From assembly GCA_002083825.1 (NCBI GenBank), contig DAZV01000029.1, positions 1-64,000 of the forward strand: a stretch of 64,000 bases of DNA. The letters are read 5' to 3'. This DNA is from Candidatus Sericytochromatia bacterium S15B-MN24 CBMW_12 (GTDB taxonomy: Bacteria > Cyanobacteriota > Sericytochromatia > S15B-MN24 > UBA4093). The notes under the pieces were generated by a model. That model made no database searches. It worked only from the letters and a program-made list of their open reading frames with translations, and was not told where the DNA came from. This document shows positions 26,551 through 34,805 of the stretch, piece by piece. Position 1 is the stretch's first letter; each line of letters begins with the position of its first letter. The translations under genes were made by a program, and so were the position numbers.

Positions 26551-26860
26551 CGCTAATCCGCCCCCCTCGCTAGGCGTAGCCTAACTGGGCCCGCAGGCCC
26601 AATGGGGGGCTACGGGGGGTGAGCGCCTGCGGCTAAAGGCTATGTACGGCGAAGCCATGGCCCCTAATCTTCCGTTAGTCCGCCCCCCTCGATGGGGGGC
26701 TACGGGGGGTGTTCGCCGGCGAAGCCATGGCGTTCCTTATTATTTTCTGAATCACCATGGGGAGAAATAAGGAACCTGGGATCAGTAACACCCCCCGCCC
26801 CCCCATTGGGCCTGCGGGCCCAGGTAGGCTGCGCCTGAGCGAGGGGGGATTTAGGGGGGG
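26551..26860. repeat. C/G-run palindromic repeat cluster
   Basis: No gene lies in 26540-26880. Three related units are present. The first (about 26551-26620) runs C-run, AGGCGTAGCCT-like, TGGGCCCGCAGGCCCA, G-runs. The second (about 26675-26710) is a deleted version in the same direction. The third (about 26789-26860) is an inverted copy of the first. GCGAAGCCATGGC occurs twice. Between them a perfect 10-bp inverted repeat (26732-26741 with 26766-26775) flanks 24 nt. The layout resembles a REP/MITE-like palindromic element in several copies. Confidence 0.65.
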
Positions 26861-26883
26861 GCGGCTGTGGGCTAAAGACGCGG

Positions 26884-27717
26884 CTACAGCGGAAAAATCA
26901 GGCTGACGGTGGTGCCGTAACCGTGACGGCTATCGACTGATATCTCGGCGCCATGAAGTTCGACGATGCGCTTGGCGATCGCGAGCCCGAGGCCGGCGCC
27001 GCCCGAGCGGGCCCGCTGCTGATCGCGGACCTGGGTCACGCGATCGAAGAGGCGAAGGAGATCGTTCTCGGCGATTCCGCAGCCCTCGTCGGCGATCTCG
27101 AAGGTGAGGGCGTCCGCCTGGCGGCGGACGTAGAGGCCAATTCGGCCGCCCTGCGGGGTGAACTTCGAGGCGTTGTCGAGAAGATCGGTCAGGACCTGAC
27201 GCATGCAGGCGCGGTCGGCGTACAAGGCAGGCAGCGGGAAATCGAGAGCAATTTCGACCTTCTGCTGCTTCTGATCGAAGAGGGGTTGCAGCGCCAGAAG
27301 AGTGTCTTGAAGCAGATCTCCCACGGAGAGCGCCTCGCGTCGGAGGGCGAAATCGCAACCCTCCAGACGGTTCCAGACCTGGACGGAGGTGATCACGCGC
27401 ATCATGGCCTCGGAGGCATGTCGAATCCGCAGGGCCGCATCCCGCTGCTGGAGGTTGAGGGATCCCAGCTCTTCTTCGGCGAGCATGTGGGCGAGCCCGA
27501 AGACGCTCGAGAGGGTGCTTTGGAGCGATTGGCCGACGTTGCACAGCAGGATGGCCTTGTGATCGTCCTCGTCCTCGAGCCGGCGCTTGGAATCGGATAG
27601 CTCTTCATTCTTGCGGAAGAGCGTCTGGACGAGTTCTTGGTAGCGACCATCGTCAGGCGTGATGCTTTTCGAGACGGCGGGGGCCACGTCGCCCGGGAAC
27701 TTTAGGTCTTCCAACAC
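26884..27717 (-). CDS. Cytosolic histidine-kinase-like protein lacking the phospho-acceptor His
   Basis: A 277-residue protein with no membrane segment. Residues 30-52 look like a coiled coil; residues 55-125 align with the HisKA dimerisation helices, but where kinases read SHELRTPL this reads GQSLQSTL, so the His is Q63. The HATPase domain is intact: DLLDNASKFT (N box), DEGCGIAENDLLRLFDR, GGAGLGLAIAKRIVELHG. It may be a pseudokinase, an ATPase/anti-sigma type regulator or an allosteric partner. GTG start after GGAGG. It stands alone. Confidence 0.85.
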   Translation of the reverse strand: MLEDLKFPGDVAPAVSKSITPDDGRYQELVQTLFRKNEELSDSKRRLEDEDDHKAILLCNVGQSLQSTLSSVFGLAHMLAEEELGSLNLQQRDAALRIRHASEAMMRVITSVQVWNRLEGCDFALRREALSVGDLLQDTLLALQPLFDQKQQKVEIALDFPLPALYADRACMRQVLTDLLDNASKFTPQGGRIGLYVRRQADALTFEIADEGCGIAENDLLRLFDRVTQVRDQQRARSGGAGLGLAIAKRIVELHGAEISVDSRHGYGTTVSLIFPL

Positions 27718-27789
27718 CGAGGGCCTCCAGGAGGTATAGCGGGTATCAAAAGCGCTGGCGGCAGGACTTCAGACCAACCAAGCGTTCCC

Positions 27790-27818
27790 AGTATAGCGCG
27801 AGCAGATCGATCCTACAA
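27790..27818 (-). promoter_or_regulatory. Candidate sigma-70 type promoter of the kinase-like gene
   Basis: On the minus strand TTGTAG (27818-27813) and TATACT (27795-27790) are separated by 17 nt. The inferred start point gives a leader of about 65 nt before the GTG at 27717. The -35 is weak. Confidence 0.45.
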
Positions 27819-28035
27819 GATGTTGCGGTTATTATTTAGCAACAGTGCACACATGGAGCCCTCGATCAGGCAGCAACAGAGATCCCATGGAGTTTTGACA
27901 CGGCTTTCACGATTTCCTCACAACCCATCCCGACGAGGGGAGGTTCGCGGCGGTGAGGCGACAACGCACCGCCAGGAAGAGGCATGCCCTTCCGGCAGGC
28001 CTCTTCGAAGTAACCGAGCAGGCGTCAGGGAAGGG
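27819..28035. other. Intergenic stretch with terminator-like hairpin
   Basis: Between two minus-strand genes. The only strong structure is a stem of 8 plus 4 bp with one mismatch (27976-27988 with 27994-28006) placed 30 nt after the end of the LysM gene. No U-run follows on the minus strand, so it is a weak terminator at best. Nothing else recognisable. Confidence 0.45.
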
Positions 28036-29208
28036 TCAGCGCTTAGCGGGGCGGGCGGGCGCGTTGAGGTAGGCGTCCGTGGCGCTCCAGAGGCTGAGGG
28101 CAATCAAGCCCGCGGAAGCCGCCACGCCGATGTCCTGACGATCATTGGCGATGCCGTAGACGGCGGCTCCGAGGCCCGCAACCCCCGCACCGGCGAAAAG
28201 GCTCGCCCGCAGAGGATCCCCGTTGTAGAGTTGCCCAGCACCTGGGACGACCAGGGAAAGTGCGCTGGCCGACATGCGATCCTGCGGCGTGGCCGGTAGG
28301 AATGAGGGCTTCCGGGAGGCCGGCAATTCGATCATGACCTTCGGCTTCGGCTTCTCCACCTGGGCGGCTAAGGGGGCGCGCTTCTTGACGGTAGCCGCGG
28401 GTGCGGGTTCGGGAACCTTGAAGGCCTCTCGGATCTTGGGCGACAGTTTCGTCTTGAGGGTGGAATCGGCGGGATGGACCCTTTCCTGGGTATCCGCCCA
28501 GACCAGCTGACCATCGTGACCTTGGGCGTAATAAGAGCCGTTCACCCGGTAGTGCCCCTTGAGGAGGCGACCGTTATTCGTCTGGCGCTTGAGGTTGCGG
28601 CTAGCACTCTTGACCTTGGCGCGGGGGGCCACGACCACGGTGGCCCGGCGTTCGCGCACGCGCAGGATCTGACCGGGGACGATCTCGTGAGGGCTTGCGA
28701 GCGCACCCTGGTTCAGGGCGTAGAGGACCGGCCACTCTGATGCTTTGCCGAGGTGTTTCTGGGCGATCTTACCCAGGGTGTCGCCGCTTTGGACGGTGTA
28801 GGAACCGTCACTGCGGGCGTTCGAGGTCCGGGAGCCGGAGCGCGATGCGGTCTTGACCGCGCCCAGTTCGAGCTTCTGGTTGGGTTGAAGTTGGTGGGGG
28901 CTTGCGAGGCGGGAGCGGTTGGCCTCGAAGAGTTCCGGCCAGCGGGTGGGGTCGCCGAGTTGGCGCTTGGCGATCGCCCAGAGGGTATCTCCCGGCCGAA
29001 CCTCGTAGATCCGTCCGGAAAGGCTCCGCGATTCGCGCACGAGCGGGCGGGCGGGAGCCTGCCGCTGCAACAGGGAGGCCGGAGCCGGTGTCGAGATGGC
29101 AGGCCAATCCCCTGGCGGGGTAGCCGTGGAAGACCCGGCGAAAAGCGGCAGCGCAAAGCCCGTCACGGCCCCAATGGCCAAGACCTTCCGGTACTCCGAT
29201 CGCATCAT
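28036..29208 (-). CDS. Double-LysM envelope protein with C-terminal membrane domain
   Basis: A 390-residue protein: signal peptide or anchor (residues 5-25, VLAIGAVTGFALPLFAGSST), two LysM domains that bind peptidoglycan (YEVRPGDTLWAIAKRQLGDP and YTVQSGDTLGKIAQKHLGK), a basic/Pro linker, and a C-terminal hydrophobic part starting SLVVPGAGQLYNGDPLRA with two membrane helices and ending in SATDAYLNAP. The PGAGQLYNG motif resembles DUF5683/TM2-like domains. It probably ties the inner membrane to the cell wall. No hydrolase domain is seen. Confidence 0.82.
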   Translation of the reverse strand: MMRSEYRKVLAIGAVTGFALPLFAGSSTATPPGDWPAISTPAPASLLQRQAPARPLVRESRSLSGRIYEVRPGDTLWAIAKRQLGDPTRWPELFEANRSRLASPHQLQPNQKLELGAVKTASRSGSRTSNARSDGSYTVQSGDTLGKIAQKHLGKASEWPVLYALNQGALASPHEIVPGQILRVRERRATVVVAPRAKVKSASRNLKRQTNNGRLLKGHYRVNGSYYAQGHDGQLVWADTQERVHPADSTLKTKLSPKIREAFKVPEPAPAATVKKRAPLAAQVEKPKPKVMIELPASRKPSFLPATPQDRMSASALSLVVPGAGQLYNGDPLRASLFAGAGVAGLGAAVYGIANDRQDIGVAASAGLIALSLWSATDAYLNAPARPAKR

Positions 29209-29402
29209 CTCGAGATGACCTCCTTCATGGCTCCCTTCCTTTCATCGGCAGGCGAAGTCAAAAATGAAGGGCGCGATCACAGCAAACTCTCCCAATATTT
29301 CCAGATAATTAACCGCAAGAGGCGCGATGCGGGTCCTCCCGCAAGCAAATCGCGCGCGCCGTTCCTCTGGACACCGGCGGTTTCAGGCGGCAAAATGGCA
29401 GC

Positions 29403-30428
29403 ATGATTACGCTTGAGCAAATCCCCCAACTCGAAGCCGCCTTCAAGAAGGCCGGTTTCACCCACATTTCTCCCTGGGGTCCCGCCGGCCTCGAAGCCCG
29501 CACCCCCACCATGCGCTCGGTGGCGATCGCCGGAGACCAGCTCTTTGCCTCGGTCTCGCTCGCTCCCGACCTCGCCCTTCGCTACGATTACCTCTGGCTA
29601 CCGGCGATCGCCTACGAGAGCATCCCCACCGCCCGCCCGCCCAAGGTGGAGCGCCCGTTCCCGCTAGTCACCCGCGACGAGGCCCCCGAACCCAGCCTCT
29701 TCCGCATCTCGGTCTCGCCCGCCGGAGATCCGGCCGGATCCTACCAGCACGTCCAGGTGACCACCTCGCTCAATGCTCCCTCCGAGCTTGGAGCCGTCCT
29801 CGAAACCCTTAACCACCTGGGTACCGGCTACAACGGACCCTATGGAACTAGCAAGCGTGATGCGGCGCCCGCAGCCACCTACTACCTGACGGAACTCGCC
29901 ATGGTCGCGACCTTCCGCGAAGTGGTGGGAGGCGAGGACCGCGGCTTCACGGCCTACGTTACCACCCATGTCCAGCAAGTTGAGTCCCAGAAACGGGCTC
30001 GGATCATGCAGATCGACCTGGACGGCCAGACCCACCGTTACGAGGTTCTGGCCGATCAGCGCGGCGTCTTCGTCGACCTTCCCACCACCGAGGGGGGGCG
30101 TCATCAGGACTGGATCTGGCAGTTCCCCATCGTCGAGAAAACCTGGACCGAGAACGATCCCGATGCCGGAATCGTCACCTACCAACTCAGCAAGGTCAAG
30201 GAACCCGTGGAAGTGGAAGCCGGAGTCTTCGAGGACTGCATCCGCCTCACCTCCTCCTCGTCCAAGGGGCAGGCCACGCATACCTACGCTCCGCTCGCGG
30301 GTCTGATCAAGAGCCACTTCTTGATCGACGGACTCGACGGCAAGCGCGAACTCTGGGACATCGAGAAGGACTACTCCTGGGTGAAGGGAGGCTGTCACTC
30401 CGCCAGCCAACCCGAAACGCAGAGCTAA
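29403..30428 (+). CDS. Conserved-looking protein of unknown function (341 residues)
   Basis: I do not recognise the family. There is no signal peptide. The N-terminal half holds LEAAFKKAGFTHISPWGP and long beta-rich stretches. The C-terminal part, with EPVEVEAGVFEDCIRLTSSS and TYAPLAGLIKSHFLID, resembles the pattern 'made from a gene with cofactor-free beta-barrel, WYAPGVGLVK' seen in DUF3108-like and similar lipoprotein domains. It ends just before a 56-nt palindrome and converges with a glycosyltransferase gene. Confidence 0.7.
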   Translation: MITLEQIPQLEAAFKKAGFTHISPWGPAGLEARTPTMRSVAIAGDQLFASVSLAPDLALRYDYLWLPAIAYESIPTARPPKVERPFPLVTRDEAPEPSLFRISVSPAGDPAGSYQHVQVTTSLNAPSELGAVLETLNHLGTGYNGPYGTSKRDAAPAATYYLTELAMVATFREVVGGEDRGFTAYVTTHVQQVESQKRARIMQIDLDGQTHRYEVLADQRGVFVDLPTTEGGRHQDWIWQFPIVEKTWTENDPDAGIVTYQLSKVKEPVEVEAGVFEDCIRLTSSSSKGQATHTYAPLAGLIKSHFLIDGLDGKRELWDIEKDYSWVKGGCHSASQPETQS

Positions 30429-30440
30429 CCGGTCCTTTAC

Positions 30441-30496
30441 CCCACCAATGACCTCGCCCCGGATCAAGGTTGATCCGGGGCGAGGTCATTGGTGGG
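30441..30496. repeat. 27-bp perfect palindrome between convergent genes
   Basis: 30441-30467 and 30470-30496 are exact reverse complements with only two bases (GG) between. Both flanking genes point toward it (ends 30428 and 30539). There is no T-run on either side. It could work as a bidirectional terminator; its length and perfection are unusual for that. Confidence 0.85.
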
Positions 30497-30538
30497 CGCT
30501 CTTTGGCAAGTCTGGCGAGAGGCTGAAGCCCAAAGAGG

Positions 30539-31342
30539 CTAGCGCCCCCCCCTCAAGAGCCGCTCCCAGATGCTGGGCGGCTCGCTGATCGTGACCGGCT
30601 GAAAGAGCGAACCCCGGGAGTCCCCCCGAAAGACGCCGGTGTTATGCGCATGATGCTTCCGGCGGGCCTTGACGTCGAGACTGCTAAGGCTAGAGGCGTG
30701 CAGGCTGTCGGCGATCACGTCGTAGTCCAGGGCATGCACCATGCGTTCGGTGCCCTCGAGACTGAGGAAGGGGCCGAGTCCCGCCTGCAGGCCAGCCCGA
30801 TGGGTACGGAGGGAGTAAGAGGCATGGAAGTAATGGGCATAGCCGCGAAAGCGAGAGTTGAAGCCGCCGACGCTCTGGAGCATCCGAGGGCTCACCGTCA
30901 TCAAGACGCCGCCGCTCTTGGGGTGGCAACGAATGACCCGATCTTCGCGCGCATGGACCTCGGGCTCGCCATGGGCCTGCGTGAGGTAGGAGAAGTGGTG
31001 GACACCGGTGGCTCGGTGAGCGTTCCAGAAGAAGTCGAGCCAGTCGTCGTGGCGAGGACGGCAGTCGTCATCGAGCAGAAGGATGAAGCGACAGTCCTTC
31101 AGGTCGAGCAAGCAGGCGTTCTTGGCCTTGGCGGGCCCCAGGGGGGCCTGCGAGAACCGGGGCAAGTAGGAGTGGCAGGCTCCGCCGGGATGGAACTCGC
31201 TCAAAAAGGAGTCGCTGCCGTCAGTCGAAGCGTCACTCACGACCGAGAGGCGGTAGGGAAGGGAGGAATGGCGGGCAATAGCCTCCAGGGTCTCCTGGAG
31301 CACGTCCCTCCGGTTATGGGTCGTGATGCCGATGCCTAGCAC
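30539..31342 (-). CDS. Glycosyltransferase family 2
   Basis: A GT-A fold sugar transferase. It shows [20 protein letters not shown] at the start, [11 protein letters not shown] for nucleotide binding, and the metal motif DDDC in [16 protein letters not shown]. With the GTG at 31342 (GAGG 6 nt upstream) it has 267 residues and begins right at the fold; an ATG at 31384 or a TTG at 31408 would add an Arg-rich lead. It is alone, so its acceptor is unknown; surface polysaccharide is likely. Confidence 0.82.
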   Translation of the reverse strand: MLGIGITTHNRRDVLQETLEAIARHSSLPYRLSVVSDASTDGSDSFLSEFHPGGACHSYLPRFSQAPLGPAKAKNACLLDLKDCRFILLLDDDCRPRHDDWLDFFWNAHRATGVHHFSYLTQAHGEPEVHAREDRVIRCHPKSGGVLMTVSPRMLQSVGGFNSRFRGYAHYFHASYSLRTHRAGLQAGLGPFLSLEGTERMVHALDYDVIADSLHASSLSSLDVKARRKHHAHNTGVFRGDSRGSLFQPVTISEPPSIWERLLRGGR

Positions 31343-31484
31343 GCCTTGCCTCGATCTCCAGATTCTCGCGGACCCAGCTCGCATGCTACCACGTTCCCGG
31401 ACTCGCAAGACCTCGACCCAGACGTCGACCGGGAATACGGCCGGAAGATACTGCCGATCGGCCCTTCGGGGATTCGATGAGCGA

Positions 31485-32324
31485 TTACTCGTTGGTGTCG
31501 ACGAAGACGATCTTGCCGATGCGCTTGGTCTCGACGTGGGGGCCGCGGGCCCAGCGCGGAGCCGAGATGGAGGTGTCGTAGTAGTGGTTGGGGGCGATGC
31601 CGGTGGGGTCGGCGCCCATGAGCGCTTCGCGGGCGATCGTCTTCAGATCGCTCCAGTTGGCGATCTGGTGGGTGGGCTTGAAGAACTCGCGGAAGTTGTG
31701 GCGGTTGTTCCCGCGGTTGCCTTGCCCCCATGCCGACAGGAAGTGGGGCTGGCGGCGGATCATCTGCTGGATGCCGGTGCCCATGTCTTCGGCCTTGCGG
31801 GCGATGACGTAGCCGATGCCGACCACGGAATCCCGCAAGCGGCGATCGCCGCTGGAGAGGTACTTGCTGAACTCCCCGCGACTCTCAGCGGACAAGGCCC
31901 GGGCCAAGAACTCGACGTCGCCCTGGGTCCAGCGCTTCGGAAGCGCCTTCGAAGCAGTGGCAAGGCCGGCAGCAGTCTCGGGCTTCGGCTGGGGCGCAGT
32001 CGTGGCCCGTGCGGCAGGAGTCCGGACGAAAGTATCGCGTGCGGCGGCGGGGCGGTCCGAGCGGGACTCGGGGCGGGGTATCGGAGGTTGGGCCACCATG
32101 GTGGCCGAGGCGGCACCCGGCAGCCTCAACACCATGCCGACGGTAAGACGGTTGGGGTTGGAGCCGATGATCGCCCGATTGGTCTCGTAGAGACTCGACC
32201 ACTCGGACTTGTTGCCGAGGAGCCGTGCAGCAATGGCGCTGAGGGTATCGCCCGAGCGCACGGTGTAGGTCTGCGCCTGAGGGCGCTGAATTCCGCCGAG
32301 GGGCTGGGGGGTGGCAACTCTCAT
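31485..32324 (-). CDS. LysM and SleB/CwlJ-type cell wall hydrolase
   Basis: The N-terminus has a LysM domain ([20 protein letters not shown]). After a Pro/Ala-rich linker, residues about 145-275 match the SleB/CwlJ hydrolase fold: [13 protein letters not shown] with the expected catalytic Glu, [15 protein letters not shown], and [20 protein letters not shown]. This predicts cleavage of peptidoglycan glycan strands. The ATG at 32324 has GGAG 8 nt upstream (279 residues); ATGs at 32366 and 32384 are alternatives. No signal peptide is visible with any start, which is odd for a wall enzyme. Confidence 0.82.
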   Translation of the reverse strand: MRVATPQPLGGIQRPQAQTYTVRSGDTLSAIAARLLGNKSEWSSLYETNRAIIGSNPNRLTVGMVLRLPGAASATMVAQPPIPRPESRSDRPAAARDTFVRTPAARATTAPQPKPETAAGLATASKALPKRWTQGDVEFLARALSAESRGEFSKYLSSGDRRLRDSVVGIGYVIARKAEDMGTGIQQMIRRQPHFLSAWGQGNRGNNRHNFREFFKPTHQIANWSDLKTIAREALMGADPTGIAPNHYYDTSISAPRWARGPHVETKRIGKIVFVDTNE

Positions 32325-32530
32325 GGGCGCTTCTCCACTGACGTCGGGGTGAAAAGGGGGATGGCGCATCCGCGCCTCACTCATGAAGGTTATCGACCCG
32401 GCGGGCGGAAACTCGGTAAGATCTGGCTTAAGTTTCAAGAAATTTTGGGGAAAGGCCGGGAAGCTCGCCACGGGGAACCTCGCCTTGCAGCGCGGCGGCG
32501 ACACGATCGGGAGGGGTTTCCCGCGACTCC

Positions 32531-32552
32531 TGCTAGAATGGACTCAAGGAGG
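32531..32552 (+). promoter_or_regulatory. Extended -10 and SD of the Bcp-NifU gene
   Basis: TG-C-TAGAAT (32531-32539) is followed by AAGGAGG (32546-32552), 6 nt before the ATG. The predicted start point falls at or next to the SD, so the leader would be only about 13 nt. Confidence 0.6.
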
Positions 32553-32558
32553 ACTCAG

Positions 32559-33425
32559 ATGCTGCAACCCGGCGCCCCCATACCCCGCCTGACGGCCCAA
32601 GACGCCCATGGCGCCCCCGTCTCCAGTGAGACATGGCTCGGTAATCGGCTCGTGCTGTACTTCTATCCGAAGGACGACACGCCCAGCTGTACGATGGAGG
32701 CCTGTTCCTTCCGGGATAACGTGGCGCCCATTCGTGCTCGGGGCGCCGAGATCGTCGGAGTGAGCCCCGACTCGCCCGCTTCCCACGAGGCCTTCGCCCG
32801 CAAGTATGACCTACCCTTCACCTTGCTCTCGGATACCGACGGGGCGATCGCCCAGGCCTTCGGCACCGCCGTGGATCAACTCTGGGCGGGCAAGACCTTC
32901 AAGAGCGTCTCGCGCTCGACCCTTTTGATCGACGAAGAAGGCATCATCCGGAAGGTCTGGGAAGCTGTCGACCCGCGAAACCACGTCCAGCAAGTCGTCG
33001 AGGCCCTGGAGGCCTTGGACGCCCAGGCCGAGAACCGCAACCTCCAGGAACGCCTCCAGGAAGCCCGCCAGATCACCGACCGACCGATCGAGTCCCCCTT
33101 CGCCAACGCCCGCCTCGCCGAGGCCCGCCTCGCCGCAGCCCGGATCGCCGAGGGCCATGTGCCCGAAGCTCACCAGACCGAGGCTTCCGCGGACGGTTCC
33201 GCGGATCCCGAGCAGGTCCAGGGAGTGCTCGACACCTTGCGCCCCTACATGCAGGCAGACGGCGGGGACGTCGAGTTGGTCGGCATCGAGGCGGGTATCG
33301 TCAAGGTACGCCTCCACGGGGCTTGCGGCACTTGCCCCAGCTCGACTGTCACCCTCAAACTGGGGCTCGAAGCCCAACTCAAGCGGCGGGTCCCGGGCAT
33401 CCTGGGGGTCGAGGCGGTTTTCTAG
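32559..33425 (+). CDS. Fusion of Bcp/PrxQ peroxiredoxin with NifU C-terminal (Nfu) domain
   Basis: Residues 1-155 form a thiol peroxidase: [20 protein letters not shown] carries the peroxidatic C44 and resolving C49 as in E. coli Bcp. Residues 160-215 are a charged helical linker with repeated [13 protein letters not shown]. Residues 218-288 are an Nfu scaffold ([20 protein letters not shown], then C256-x2-C259 in GACGTCPSS) that binds or transfers Fe-S clusters. The start at 32559 follows AAGGAGG; the frame is open far upstream but has no support there. The two domains are normally separate proteins. Confidence 0.93.
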   Translation: MLQPGAPIPRLTAQDAHGAPVSSETWLGNRLVLYFYPKDDTPSCTMEACSFRDNVAPIRARGAEIVGVSPDSPASHEAFARKYDLPFTLLSDTDGAIAQAFGTAVDQLWAGKTFKSVSRSTLLIDEEGIIRKVWEAVDPRNHVQQVVEALEALDAQAENRNLQERLQEARQITDRPIESPFANARLAEARLAAARIAEGHVPEAHQTEASADGSADPEQVQGVLDTLRPYMQADGGDVELVGIEAGIVKVRLHGACGTCPSSTVTLKLGLEAQLKRRVPGILGVEAVF

Positions 33426-33443
33426 CATCCGGGTAGCGATTCA

Positions 33444-34046
33444 ATGGAATGGGACTGGCTCAACATCATCGGCATCCTCGCCTTCGCCTCTTCCGGCGCC
33501 CTCGTGGCCATGGAGGAAGGCTACGATCTCCTGGGAGTCCTCTTCCTGGGATTTTCGACCTCGTTCGGGGGCGGGATACTCCGTAACATCCTCCTGGGAC
33601 AGCCCGTGGCCGCCGTCTGGAGCCAGGGATCGCTCGTGGGAGTGGCCCTTTGCGTGATCCTGACCGTGTTCTGCCTGCCGCGGGCGGCGATCGCCCGCTG
33701 GCAACGCCCCGCCGTCCTGCTCGATGCGATCGGCCTCGGCGCCTTCGCCATTCAGGCCGCCCTGCTCGCCAAGGGTCTGGGCTTCCCCCTCGCCGCCGTG
33801 ATGGTCTCCGCGCTGCTCACCGGGGCCGGGGGCGGCATTATCCGGGACCTGCTCGCCCACCGCAAGCCCATGGTCTTCCAGCAGGAGCAACCCCTCTACG
33901 GAGTCCTGGCCCTCGCCGCGGCAGCCGTCATCGGTCTCGGCTGGCCTCAAAGCCCCTTCGCCCTCGCTGCCCTGCTCATCGTTTTCGTGGCGCTGCGCAT
34001 GGCCTCGGAGGTCTGGCGCTGGCACCTTCCCCGCCGCTCGATTTGA
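33444..34046 (+). CDS. UPF0126/TRIC-type cation channel family membrane protein
   Basis: A 200-residue protein with about seven membrane helices and two internal repeats, matching the prokaryotic TRIC (YicG/UPF0126) family: GILAFASSGALVAMEEGYDLLG and FGGGILRNILLGQP in the first half, GAGGGIIRDLLAHRKPMVF in the second. These glycine-rich kinks line the ion path in TRIC structures. It starts 18 nt after the peroxiredoxin fusion and may be cotranscribed. Confidence 0.9.
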   Translation: MEWDWLNIIGILAFASSGALVAMEEGYDLLGVLFLGFSTSFGGGILRNILLGQPVAAVWSQGSLVGVALCVILTVFCLPRAAIARWQRPAVLLDAIGLGAFAIQAALLAKGLGFPLAAVMVSALLTGAGGGIIRDLLAHRKPMVFQQEQPLYGVLALAAAAVIGLGWPQSPFALAALLIVFVALRMASEVWRWHLPRRSI

Positions 34047-34102
34047 CGCATCCTAAACCGGGTGCTCGCACCTGCCCCCCCCGAAAGGACGAAGCAAAGA
34101 CC

Positions 34103-34801
34103 ATGCCCAACGCCCTGATCACCGGAGCTTCCCGCGGGCTCGGCCGCGCCTTGGCCGCAGCCCTGGCCGAGCGCGGCTGGAGCTTGCTGCTGACGGCCCG
34201 CGGCGCGCAGGACCTGGCGAAAACCCACGAATCGATCCGACACCTGGCTCCGGTTGAAACGATCGCCGGCGACGTCGCCGATCCCGCGCATCGCGTGCAC
34301 CTGGCCGAAGCGGCCGCGCGAATGGGCGGGATCGACCTTCTAATCAACAACGCGGCCGTGCTGGGCCCCTCCCCCCGCCCGACATTGCTCGATCTGCGGG
34401 GTCCCGAACTCGAGGAGATCTGCCGAGTGAACGCCTTCGCTCCGATCGCCATGGTCCAGGCCCTGCGTAACCTCCTACCGCCTGGGGCCTGCATCGTCAA
34501 CGTCAGCAGCGACGCAGCTCCAGACTGCCACGAGGGCTGGGGCGGATACGGAGCGAGCAAGGCCCTGCTCGACCACCTTTCGGGCACGCTGGCCGTCGAG
34601 AACCCCCAATGGCGAGTCTACTGGGTCGATCCGGGCGACATGCGCACGCAGCTCTACGAGGAGTCATTCCCCGGCGAAAACCTCGATTACCTGCACCCGC
34701 CGGAGGCCAGCGTCCCGGGCTTCCTGGAGCTGATCGGCGGAAAGAAACCGAGCGGCCGCTACTTCGCCCAGGACCGCGAGGCGCTTTACCCGAGCTTCTG
34801 A
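34103..34801 (+). CDS. Short-chain dehydrogenase/reductase
   Basis: A 232-residue classical SDR. The cofactor motif TGASRGLGRALA, LLINNAAVLGP, the active-site Ser in VNVSSDA and the YGASK catalytic pair are all present. An Arg in the second strand (LLLTARGAQ) hints at NADPH. The substrate is unknown. It lies 56 nt after the TRIC-like gene and converges with the glycosyltransferase at 34806, the stops being 4 nt apart. Confidence 0.88.
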   Translation: MPNALITGASRGLGRALAAALAERGWSLLLTARGAQDLAKTHESIRHLAPVETIAGDVADPAHRVHLAEAAARMGGIDLLINNAAVLGPSPRPTLLDLRGPELEEICRVNAFAPIAMVQALRNLLPPGACIVNVSSDAAPDCHEGWGGYGASKALLDHLSGTLAVENPQWRVYWVDPGDMRTQLYEESFPGENLDYLHPPEASVPGFLELIGGKKPSGRYFAQDREALYPSF

Positions 34802-34805
34802 AGAT

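Noticed and set aside
27820-28299. Plus-strand frame of 159 residues
   Set aside because: It runs antisense into the LysM gene and has no SD or protein-like composition.
31323-32558. Upstream extension of the Bcp-NifU frame by about 400 residues
   Set aside because: It is antisense to the SleB-type gene; promoter, SD and family N-terminus all place the start at 32559.
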